A program made the position numbers and the translations under genes. The notes under the pieces are model-generated. The model saw only the letters and a program-made list of their open reading frames with translations, did no database searches and was not told the DNA's origin. 38,114 nucleotides of DNA from Rhodobacterales bacterium (GTDB lineage: Bacteria > Pseudomonadota > Alphaproteobacteria > Rhodobacterales > Rhodobacteraceae): NCBI GenBank assembly GCA_013297695.1, contig JAAFHX010000014.1, positions 1-38,114 of the forward strand. The letters are read 5' to 3'. Positions 18,724 through 26,461 of this stretch are shown here, one piece after another (the first letter of the stretch is position 1; each line of letters opens with the position of its first letter).

Positions 18724-19716
18724 ATGGCAACGGGTGCGCATGTTCTGGTGACGGGCGGGGCCGGCTATATCGGGTCGCATGCCTGCAAGGCGCTGGCCCG
18801 GGCAGGGTTCGTGCCGGTGTGCTTTGACAACCTGTCGACCGGCTGGGCCGAGGCGGTGAAATACGGCCCGCTGGTGCGCGGCGATCTGGCCGACCGTGCC
18901 ACGCTGGATGCGGCCTTTGCGGAATGGCAGCCGGTGGCGGTGATGCATTTCGCCGCGCTGTCGCTGGTGGGCGAGGCGATGACCGATCCGGGCCGCTACT
19001 GGCGCGCCAATGTGGGCGGCGCGCTGAACCTGATCGAGGCAGGCTTGGAGGCAGGGTGCCGGAAGCTGATCTTTTCGTCCACCTGCGCCACCTATGGCGA
19101 TCAGGACGGCGTGCTGCCGGACGAGGACACGCCGCAGTTTCCGATCAACGCCTATGGCGCGTCGAAACGCGCGATCGAGGACATGATCGGGAATTTCACC
19201 GCCAGCCATGGGCTGGAGGCCGTGATCTTCCGCTATTTCAACGTGGCGGGTGCCGACCCCGAGGGTGAGATCGGCGAACAGCACCGGCCCGAAACGCATC
19301 TGATTCCGGTGATGCTGGACGCGATTGCAGGCAAGCGGTCGGGGCTGGTGCTGCATGGCACGGATTATCCGACGCGCGACGGCACCTGCGTGCGCGACTA
19401 TGTGCATGTGACCGATCTGGCCGATGCCCATGTGCGCGGGCTGCGCTGGCTGATGGCGGGCAGGGGCGGGCGGTCGTTCAATCTGGGCACGGGCACGGGG
19501 TTTTCGGTGCGCGAGGTGATTGATGCCGCGCGGGTGGTGACGAACCGGCCCGTGCCGGTGACCGAAGGCCCCCGCCGGGGGGGCGATGCGGTGGCGCTGG
19601 TCTGCGGCAGCGACCGGGCGCGGGCGGAACTGGGCTGGGTGCCCGAACGGTCCACCCTGCCGCAGATGATCTCGGACGCCTGGGCCTGGAGCCAGCGGCC
19701 CGGCTACTCTGGCTGA
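18724..19716 (+). CDS. galE: UDP-glucose 4-epimerase
   Basis: HVLVTGGAGYIGSHACKALARAGFVPVCFDNLSTG, FSSTCATYGD, NAYGASKRAIEDM, FRYFNVAGADPEGEIGEQHRPETHLIP. Confidence 0.96.
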   Translation: MATGAHVLVTGGAGYIGSHACKALARAGFVPVCFDNLSTGWAEAVKYGPLVRGDLADRATLDAAFAEWQPVAVMHFAALSLVGEAMTDPGRYWRANVGGALNLIEAGLEAGCRKLIFSSTCATYGDQDGVLPDEDTPQFPINAYGASKRAIEDMIGNFTASHGLEAVIFRYFNVAGADPEGEIGEQHRPETHLIPVMLDAIAGKRSGLVLHGTDYPTRDGTCVRDYVHVTDLADAHVRGLRWLMAGRGGRSFNLGTGTGFSVREVIDAARVVTNRPVPVTEGPRRGGDAVALVCGSDRARAELGWVPERSTLPQMISDAWAWSQRPGYSG

Positions 19717-19785
19717 GGGTCTGCGCAATGGGCGTGCATTCGCCCGGAAAGCCGCCTATGCTGCATCGCGGCATGAGGGGGCGGT

Positions 19786-20415
19786 ATGGGCAAGGTCATC
19801 ACCATCGCGCAGCAGAAGGGCGGGTCGGGCAAGACCACGCTGGCGGTCAATCTGGCGGTCGCGCTGTCGCGCCGGGGCCGGACGGTGGCGATCCTGGACA
19901 CCGATCCGCAGGGCAGCCTGGGCCGCTGGTTCCTGACCCGGCGCGCCCTTCTGGGCGATCCGGGGATGGAGTTCTCGACCGCGAGCGCCTGGGGGGTCAG
20001 CTATGAGTGCGAAAAGCTGCGCAAGACGGCGGATTTCGTGATCGTGGACACGCCGCCCAAGGTGGATGCCGACCTGCGGCCCGCACTGCGCGAGGCAGAC
20101 CTTGTGCTGATTCCCGTCGCGTCGAGCCATGTTGATCTGTGGGCCACCGACGGCGTGCTGGACCTGACGCGGCGCGAGCGCAAGCGGGCGACCATCGTGC
20201 TGAACCGCGCCAAGGCGGGCACGAGGCTGGGCGAGGAGGTGGCGCAGGCCGCAGCCGCGCTGGAGGCCGAGGTGGCGACGACCCGCCTGGGGCAGCGCGT
20301 GGTCTATGCCGAGACGATGGGCACCGGGCTGGGCGTGCTGGAGGCCGGGCCGTCGCCGGCAAGCCGCGAGGTTCTGGCGCTGATGGACGAGGTTCTGGCG
20401 CTGCTTCAGCCCTGA
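19786..20415 (+). CDS. ParA-family (MinD/Soj-like) ATPase, no ParB partner adjacent
   Basis: Deviant Walker A QQKGGSGKTTLAVNLAVAL, ILDTDPQGSLGRW, FVIVDTPPKVDADLR. Confidence 0.93.
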   Translation: MGKVITIAQQKGGSGKTTLAVNLAVALSRRGRTVAILDTDPQGSLGRWFLTRRALLGDPGMEFSTASAWGVSYECEKLRKTADFVIVDTPPKVDADLRPALREADLVLIPVASSHVDLWATDGVLDLTRRERKRATIVLNRAKAGTRLGEEVAQAAAALEAEVATTRLGQRVVYAETMGTGLGVLEAGPSPASREVLALMDEVLALLQP

Positions 20416-20591
20416 GGCTTTTTCAGGAACAGCATGTAGCCCGCATAGAGGCCCGCCGCGGCGAACAGGATCGCCCATCCGGGGCTGTTGTGGTAGAACT
20501 CCACCCCCGCCCAGGCCAGCGGGAACAGCACCGTGGCCCACCGCCGCCAGGGTTTGGCAAAGAACGGGTGGTCGGGGTCGAGCAGCTTCAT
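20406..20591 (-). CDS. Small hypothetical membrane protein (61 aa)
   Basis: MKLLDPDHPFFAKPWRRWATVLFPLAWAGVEFYHNSPGWAILFAAAGLYAGYMLFLKKPQG; ATGA overlap with the MTAP stop; two hydrophobic segments. Confidence 0.75.
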   Translation of the reverse strand: MKLLDPDHPFFAKPWRRWATVLFPLAWAGVEFYHNSPGWAILFAAAGLYAGYMLFLKKPQG

Positions 20592-21487
20592 TGCGAGGCT
20601 CCGGTCTGCAGGGGTGCGGGCCCAAGGACCCGCCCGGCGATGGTGGACAGCCGCGCCAGCAGTGCGGGGTCGCGTTTGTCGGGGGCGGTCATGATCGCAA
20701 GATCAAGTGCCCGGTCGCAGCCGTGGGGGCAGGGGTTGCGGTCTGCGCCCAGAAGGGCAGGCAGGCGGGCGACCATGTTGCGCGCCTTGGCGGCATTGCC
20801 GGTCAGCACGGCGATGACCTGCGACACATCCACCGCGCCATGGCTTTCGTGCCAGCAGTCGTAATCCGTCACCATCGCGACAGAGGCATAGCACAGTTCG
20901 GCCTCGCGCGCGAGTTTCGCCTCGGGCATGTTGGTCATGCCGATCACGTCGCAGCCCCAGCTTCGGTACAGACGGCTTTCGGCGAGGGTCGAGAACTGCG
21001 GCCCCTCCATGCACAGGTAGGTGCCGCCGTCATGCACGGTGATCCCTTCTGCGCGGGCCGCCGTGGCGCAGGCCGTGCCAAGGCGCGGGCAGGTCGGGTG
21101 CGCGATGCTGACATGGGCAACGCAACCCGTGCCGAAGAAGGATTTTTCCCGGGCAAAGGTGCGGTCGATGAACTGGTCCACGATGACGAAGTCACCGGGT
21201 GCCATCTGTTCGCGGAACGATCCGCAGGCGGAAACCGAGATCACATCGGTCACCCCCAACTGCTTCAGCGCGTCGATGTTGGCGCGGTAGGGCACAGAGG
21301 TGGGGCTGTGCACATGCCCCCGCCCGTGGCGCGGCAGGAAGGCCATGGGAACGCCGTCCAGCCGCCCGACCAGCACCTGATCCGACGGGTCGCCCCAGGG
21401 GGTTTCCAAGGTGACCCAGGACGCGCCTTCCAGCCCGTCGATCTGGTAAAGCCCCGATCCGCCGATGACGCCGATCATGGTCTGCAT
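20588..21487 (-). CDS. mtnP: S-methyl-5'-thioadenosine phosphorylase
   Basis: MIGVIGGSGLYQIDGLEG, FLPRHGRGHVHSPTSVPYRANIDALKQLGVTDVISVSACGSF, CMEGPQFSTLAESRLYRSWGCDVIGMTNMPEAKLAREAELCYA. Confidence 0.96.
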   Translation of the reverse strand: MQTMIGVIGGSGLYQIDGLEGASWVTLETPWGDPSDQVLVGRLDGVPMAFLPRHGRGHVHSPTSVPYRANIDALKQLGVTDVISVSACGSFREQMAPGDFVIVDQFIDRTFAREKSFFGTGCVAHVSIAHPTCPRLGTACATAARAEGITVHDGGTYLCMEGPQFSTLAESRLYRSWGCDVIGMTNMPEAKLAREAELCYASVAMVTDYDCWHESHGAVDVSQVIAVLTGNAAKARNMVARLPALLGADRNPCPHGCDRALDLAIMTAPDKRDPALLARLSTIAGRVLGPAPLQTGASQ

Positions 21488-21574
21488 GGGTTTCTCCTGC
21501 CGCTGTTCCACCGCCAGATTAGGGGGGCATCGGGCAGGAGGGAAGCGCCCGCGGCCCGCTGGGGGCGTTTCCGA

Positions 21575-21594
21575 GGTGCGTGCAAGCACGCACC
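21575..21594 (-). repeat. REP-like palindrome copy 1
   Basis: GGTGCGTGC-AA-GCACGCACC. Confidence 0.9.
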
Positions 21595-21610
21595 CTGCCC
21601 CCAGCCGTAG

Positions 21611-21630
21611 GGTGCGTGCTTGCACGCACC
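21611..21630 (+). repeat. REP-like palindrome copy 2
   Basis: GTAG-GGTGCGTGC-TT-GCACGCACC-G; inverted relative to copy 1, 16 nt apart. Confidence 0.92.
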
Positions 21631-21665
21631 GCCCCGCCCGGGCGGGGGCTGTACGGGTGGCGGGG

Positions 21666-22682
21666 TCAGCCCCGCGCGGCGTCGGTCTGGCGCCGGATCA
21701 TCCAGCCGGGGTATTCCGGGGGCAGCGCCGAGACGGCATCGAGCGTCGCCAGCTCTGCCGCGTCAAGCTGCACCTCGGTCGCCGCGATGTTGTCCTCCAA
21801 CTGGTCGATCCGTTTCGCGCCGATGATGACACTGGTCACAGCCGGCTGGTGCAGCAGCCAGGCCAGGGCAATGCGCGCGACGGAGACGTCGCGCGCCTGC
21901 GCCATCGGCTGCATCGCGGCGATGATCCGGTCGGCCCTGTCGCGGTCGAGCGGCGGGAAATCGAAATTGGTGCGGCGGCCTTCGCCCTGGTTCGTGCCGG
22001 TATACTTGCCCGACAGATAGCCGCCCGACAGCGGGCTCCACACCATCAGGCCGACGCCTTCGGACAGGAGCGCGGGCACAAGCTCGCGTTCCAGGTCGCG
22101 GGCCGCGATGGTGTAGTAGGACTGGATCGAGCAGACCGGGGCAAGCTGGCGCTGGCGCGCGATCCCGAGACCCTTGAGCAGGTGCCAGGCGGCCCAGTTC
22201 GACACGCCGAGATAGCGCACCGCACCCTGCCGCACGAGGGTGTCGAGCGCCTCGAGCGTTTCCTCGAGCGGGGTGTCGGCGTCGAAGCCGTGCAACTGGT
22301 AGAGGTCGATATGGTCGGTGCCAAGCCGTTTCAGGCTGGCGTGGCAGGCGTCGATCAGATGCCCGCGCGAGGCACCGCGCCCGTTCGGGCCGGGGTGGAC
22401 GCGGCCGAAGGCTTTGGTGGCAATGACAATTTCATTGCGGGGCAGGCCGAGGTTCTTCAGCGACTGGCCCAGCATGATCTCGGACTGGCCTTCGGAATAG
22501 ATATCCGCCGTGTCGAAGAAGTTGATCCCGGCGTCGAAGGCCGCCTTGACCAGGGCATCGGCCCCGTCCTGCGGCACCTGGCCGATGGCCTTCCACATTC
22601 CCTCGCCCCCGGCGAAGGTCATCGTGCCGAGGCAAAGCTCGGAAACCTTGAGGCCGGACCGGCCCATTGCCCTGTAACGCAT
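21666..22682 (-). CDS. Aldo/keto reductase
   Basis: MRYRAMGRSGLKVSELCLGTMTFAGGEGMWKAIGQ, FDAGINFFDTADIYSEGQSE, RLGTDHIDLYQLHGFDADTPLEETLEALDTLVRQGAVRYLGVSNW. Confidence 0.96.
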   Translation of the reverse strand: MRYRAMGRSGLKVSELCLGTMTFAGGEGMWKAIGQVPQDGADALVKAAFDAGINFFDTADIYSEGQSEIMLGQSLKNLGLPRNEIVIATKAFGRVHPGPNGRGASRGHLIDACHASLKRLGTDHIDLYQLHGFDADTPLEETLEALDTLVRQGAVRYLGVSNWAAWHLLKGLGIARQRQLAPVCSIQSYYTIAARDLERELVPALLSEGVGLMVWSPLSGGYLSGKYTGTNQGEGRRTNFDFPPLDRDRADRIIAAMQPMAQARDVSVARIALAWLLHQPAVTSVIIGAKRIDQLEDNIAATEVQLDAAELATLDAVSALPPEYPGWMIRRQTDAARG

Positions 22683-22795
22683 CGCATGTCTCCGGATGTT
22701 CGGGGGGAGGGAGTCGGGGCAGCCGTGACGGCACCCGAATGGCGGCAGAATAGGCCGCTGCGGCGGGCGCGACAAGCGGAACCGGGGGGCGGGGC

Positions 22796-22815
22796 GGTGC
22801 GTGCGAGCACGCACC
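22796..22815 (-). repeat. REP-like palindrome copy 3
   Basis: GGTGCGTGC-GA-GCACGCACC followed by CTACGG. Confidence 0.92.
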
Positions 22816-22868
22816 CTACGGGGCGCAGGAAGGGTGGGATGGCGGCGGGTGTGGGGGGTGGAAGCTGT

Positions 22869-22914
22869 CTGGAAAGTATCTGGCAAATGTATGGCGACAG
22901 AATGCGTCGGGAAT
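22869..22914. repeat. Dispersed intergenic repeat, copy 2 (related to 15726-15782)
   Basis: CTGGAAAGTATCTGGCAAATGTATGGCGACAGAATGCGTCGGGAAT; exact 16-mer shared with copy 1. Confidence 0.6.
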
Positions 22915-22946
22915 TGCGGCGGCGCGACCCCGCCGCCGCGCCCGCG

Positions 22947-24662
22947 TTACAGATCGAGCGCCCCCTGCGCGCCCTTGTCGTCTTCCCGCGCAGCACGGCG
23001 GAACCCGTCGTCGCGCCTTGCGGGCAGACGCACGGCGCGGTCGCGCAGGCGCATGGCCTGGTCGATGGTGACGATCTGCAGGCGCGGCACCGGCTGGAAC
23101 CCCGGAAGCTCGAACTGCCCGGCCCCGGCGGCTTCGGTGACCATGGGTTTCGACGGCTCGGCCAGGGTCAGGAACACCCCGATCCCCGCGCCTTCGCGTT
23201 CGATCACGCCGCGCAGGTCGCGGATCATGCCGACCCCCACATTGTCGCCCGCCTTGACGCTGACGATGGCCCGGCCTTCGGACTTCGCGCCGAACCAGAG
23301 GTTGCCGTCGATCCCCTTGTCGGCCCCCTTTTTCGACAGGTTGCCGGGCTGGGCGGCGATGAGCGACAGCGCCCATTTCTCGAATTCATGATACTTGCCC
23401 CGCGCCGCAAGGTCGCGCGCGCCGTCGATGTCCTGCGGGGTGCCGTGGGTGGTGAACTGCACCCCCGGGAAGGCATCGCGCAGCCGCTTTTCGATCAGCC
23501 CGATGGCGAGGTGCGTCACGTCGATGCCGATCCAGTTGCGCCCCAGTTTCTGCGCCGCATGGACGGTGGTGCCGCAGCCGCAGAACGGATCAAGGACGGT
23601 ATCGCCGGGGTTGGACGAGGCGTTCAGAATGCGCTCCAGCAGGGCCACGGGTTTTTGGGTTGGGTAACCGAGGCGTTCGACAGTGTCGCGAGGGGAAATC
23701 CAGCGAACATCCTCGTCAATGCCAGCGTCAGTTCCATAGAGACTGCCCTTTGTATGCGGCTGAAAGGCCCATAAATCTTGCAAGAGTTGTCCAGGGCTTC
23801 TTTCGAGATATTGGCGGTAAGTTGGCAAGTTCTTTCCGCTCCGCTCTGGCAGGTCTATCAATCCCAATTCTAGAAGTGCGTCCAGTTTTTCATGTTGCGG
23901 TAAGTCCGGGTCGATACCAAATGCAAGAACGAGTTCACTAGGAACGGCCCAATGCCTACCTGCATCAGTTGGGTTATAGCCTTGCCAGGGCCTACCACTG
24001 TCACCGTTTCTGGTTCCGGCACCATGGATATTATTTGTCCAATATCGCCCATTTTTATCTGAACGTTTGAAGTATCCATCAACATGGCCCTTCAAATAAG
24101 GAGTAAAGACTGACTTGTGCTTGTACTGGTCACTCTTGGCGTAAAATAAGATAACGTCGTGAATTGGACCAAAGCGTTTGGCCGAGTTATGCGAGCCAGT
24201 ACGCCTCCAAATAATCTCGTTTCTGAAACACTTCGCCCCAAACACCGCATCCAGCAGAATCTTGAGGTAATGGCTCGCCGTCGGGTCGCAGTGCAGATAG
24301 AGGCTGCCGGTCGGTTTCAGAACCCGGTGCAACTCGATCAGCCGCACGGCCATCATGGCCAGATAGGCCATCATGTCATTGTCGCCAAGGAATGTGCGGA
24401 TCGCGCGCAGCATGGTGGCGGCGTTCTGGTTCGGGCCGCGCATCACCTCGCCGAAGGCTTCCTCGGCAGAGTCGTTCCAGTGCCAGGTATCATCGAACGC
24501 CTCGATCTGCGCGGCGGACCCTGCCCCCGACGCGCCCTTGAACAGCACGTTGTAGCTGGCGTTGGAATTGAACGGCGGGTCGAGGTAGATCAGATCGACG
24601 CTGTCGGTCGCGATGCTGTCGCGCAGAACCCCCAGATTGTCGCCGTAATACAGGTGGTTCAT
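22947..24662 (-). CDS. Site-specific DNA methyltransferase (beta-class motif order) with C-terminal Mrr/PD-(D/E)XK-like nuclease domain
   Basis: MNHLYYGDNLGVLRDSI; motif IV DPPFNSN; motif I DPFCGCGTTVHAAQKLGRNWIGID near the C-terminal half; then YHEFEKWALSLI...KGADKGIDGNLWFG...GRAIVSVKAG. Confidence 0.9.
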   Translation of the reverse strand: MNHLYYGDNLGVLRDSIATDSVDLIYLDPPFNSNASYNVLFKGASGAGSAAQIEAFDDTWHWNDSAEEAFGEVMRGPNQNAATMLRAIRTFLGDNDMMAYLAMMAVRLIELHRVLKPTGSLYLHCDPTASHYLKILLDAVFGAKCFRNEIIWRRTGSHNSAKRFGPIHDVILFYAKSDQYKHKSVFTPYLKGHVDGYFKRSDKNGRYWTNNIHGAGTRNGDSGRPWQGYNPTDAGRHWAVPSELVLAFGIDPDLPQHEKLDALLELGLIDLPERSGKNLPTYRQYLERSPGQLLQDLWAFQPHTKGSLYGTDAGIDEDVRWISPRDTVERLGYPTQKPVALLERILNASSNPGDTVLDPFCGCGTTVHAAQKLGRNWIGIDVTHLAIGLIEKRLRDAFPGVQFTTHGTPQDIDGARDLAARGKYHEFEKWALSLIAAQPGNLSKKGADKGIDGNLWFGAKSEGRAIVSVKAGDNVGVGMIRDLRGVIEREGAGIGVFLTLAEPSKPMVTEAAGAGQFELPGFQPVPRLQIVTIDQAMRLRDRAVRLPARRDDGFRRAAREDDKGAQGALDL

Positions 24663-24752
24663 GCTGCCCCCGCGCCCGATGCCGTCAGCCTGCGCTGATC
24701 GTGGTTGACGGCAGGTTAGCGCAGGCAGTGGCCGGGGGGAACCGTGGCGTAG

Positions 24753-24772
24753 GGTGCGTGCTGGCACGCACC
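24753..24772 (+). repeat. REP-like palindrome copy 4
   Basis: GTAG-GGTGCGTGC-TG-GCACGCACC-G. Confidence 0.92.
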
Positions 24773-24840
24773 GCACCGGCCCCCAGGTCGGAAAACCGGG
24801 TTGTCGCCGGGTTGGGTGCGGGCGGTCGGGGCGGTCGGAC

Positions 24841-24860
24841 GGTGCGTGCGAGCACGCACC
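24841..24860 (-). repeat. REP-like palindrome copy 5
   Basis: GGTGCGTGC-GA-GCACGCACC followed by CTACGG; faces copy 4. Confidence 0.92.
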
Positions 24861-24866
24861 CTACGG

Positions 24867-25838
24867 TCAGAATACGGCGTGGTCGCCGCGCTCGGCCTGC
24901 GCCTCGCCCCGGATGAGGCGGGCGTAGTAGTCGAACAGGGTCTCGGTGCCGGTTTCGGGGGTGGCATCGGCGTCGTAGCGGCCTGTCGCGGGGTTCAGGA
25001 CCAGCATCGATTCGGTGGCGTAGTAGCGGCCGATGCGGGCAAGTTCGGCCTTGGCCTGTGCCCTGGGGCTGATGCGGCCTGCGAGGGACAGACCGCCGAT
25101 GATGGTGTCAAGCAGGGCCACGGGGACCGACCGGAAGCGGGGTTCGCGGCCCGTCAGGCGGAACAGTTCCATCCCCTGGTCGCGGGGGGTGATCGCGGGG
25201 CCGGGGCCGCCGACGGGCAGGATGCGGTTCGCCCGCGCGGGGTCGTCGAGGCAGGTGGCGAGGTAGGCGGCGAGGTCGTCGTCGCTGATCGGCTTGCAGG
25301 CGGTCAGCGTGCCGTCACCGAAGATCAGGAAGGGTTTGCCCTGCCGCACCCGTTCGACCTGCCCCGAGAGCGACTTGAAGAAGGCGGTGGCGCGGACGAT
25401 GGAGAAGGTGAGGCCGGAGGCGGCCAGTTCCGCCTCGAACGCCAGCTTGGCCTGCTGGAAGGCGAGGAGCGGTTTCTGCACGCAGATCGCGGAAAGGAGG
25501 ACCATCTGCGTGATGCCGGCGGCGCGTGCTGCGGCGAGGGCATGGGACTGCGCGCGGTGGTCGATGGCGCGGGCATCGGCGGGGGTGCCGGTGCGCGAGG
25601 CGAGGCAGGAGACGAGGGCGTCGAACCGCCCGCCCCGGAAGCCGTCACGCGCCAGGGATGCGGGGTCGGTCACGTTGCAGGGCCGCGTGTCGGTGCCGGG
25701 CAGGGCGGCGGTGCCGGGGCTGACAAGGCAGGTGACGCGGTGGCCCCGGGCCACCAGCGCGCGGGCCGTGGCACGGCCGATGGTGCCGGTGGCCCCCAGC
25801 AGGACGACGCGGCGCGGGTCGGGGGAAGGGGCGGTCAT
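24867..25838 (-). CDS. bciA: 3,8-divinyl (proto)chlorophyllide 8-vinyl reductase, BciA type
   Basis: VVLLGATGTIGRATARALVARGH, CVQKPLLAFQQAKLAFEAELAASGLTFSIVRATAFFKSLSGQVERVRQGKPFLIFGDGTLTACKPISDDDLAAY, LPVGGPGPAITPRDQGMELFRLTGREPRF, IGRYYATESMLVLNPATGRYDADATPETGTETLFDYY. Confidence 0.88.
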   Translation of the reverse strand: MTAPSPDPRRVVLLGATGTIGRATARALVARGHRVTCLVSPGTAALPGTDTRPCNVTDPASLARDGFRGGRFDALVSCLASRTGTPADARAIDHRAQSHALAAARAAGITQMVLLSAICVQKPLLAFQQAKLAFEAELAASGLTFSIVRATAFFKSLSGQVERVRQGKPFLIFGDGTLTACKPISDDDLAAYLATCLDDPARANRILPVGGPGPAITPRDQGMELFRLTGREPRFRSVPVALLDTIIGGLSLAGRISPRAQAKAELARIGRYYATESMLVLNPATGRYDADATPETGTETLFDYYARLIRGEAQAERGDHAVF

Positions 25839-25870
25839 GCGGGCGAGGATAGCAGTGCCGGGGGCCGGGG

Positions 25871-26461
25871 TCAGCCCCTGGCCTCGCCGGGGCGCGGAAC
25901 CTCGATCACCTCGCGCACAAGGGCGTAGTCGCGGTAGCCCATGCGGGCGACGGGGTGAAAGCGGGTGACGTCGAAGCGGCCGTTCACCAGGCAGTCGTCG
26001 CGCAGGTGGATGCCGGTGACCTCGGCCACAATCAGGATGTTGTCGCGACCCTTCAGCGCGATGTCCTGCGTGACGACGCATTCCAGCACGGCGGGGGCAT
26101 CGGCGACGCGCGGGCAGCGGATGGTGGTGCAGGGCAGGCGGTCCACGCCCGCAAGGGTGAATTCATCCGTGTCGCGGGGCAGGGGGGCAGAGGTCTCGCT
26201 CATCCGGTGCAGCATCGCCTCTTCGACGATGTTGACCGCAAAGACCCCGGTTTCGCGGATGTTCAAAAGCGAGTCCTTGATGCCGGTGGAGGCGAACATG
26301 ACCTGCGGCGGGCTGTAGGCCACGGCGTTGAAGAAGGAATAGGGCGCGAGGTTGTCACCCATGCTGCCGGTGGTGGAAAGCCAGCCGATCGGGCGCGGGG
26401 TGACGATGGCGTTGAACGGGTTGTGCGGCAGGCCGTGGCCGTCGGCGGGGCGGTAGAACAT
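25871..26461 (-). CDS. Flavin reductase family protein (FMN-binding split barrel)
   Basis: FNAIVTPRPIGWLSTTGSMGDNLAPYSFFNAVAYSPPQVMFAS, KDSLLNIRETGVFAVNIV. Confidence 0.92.
   Translation of the reverse strand: MFYRPADGHGLPHNPFNAIVTPRPIGWLSTTGSMGDNLAPYSFFNAVAYSPPQVMFASTGIKDSLLNIRETGVFAVNIVEEAMLHRMSETSAPLPRDTDEFTLAGVDRLPCTTIRCPRVADAPAVLECVVTQDIALKGRDNILIVAEVTGIHLRDDCLVNGRFDVTRFHPVARMGYRDYALVREVIEVPRPGEARG

Noticed and set aside
21611-22815. IS element or transposon delimited by the palindromes
   Set aside because: The enclosed gene is an aldo/keto reductase; there is no transposase and I could not identify target-site duplications.
21465-23774. 769-aa plus-strand ORF
   Set aside because: Antisense to the aldo/keto reductase and methyltransferase genes; composition is the usual high-GC shadow ORF with no recognisable domain.
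21575-24860. CRISPR array from repeated 20-mers
   Set aside because: Spacing is irregular (16 nt to >1 kb), copies alternate orientation, and no cas genes are present; fits a dispersed palindrome family instead.
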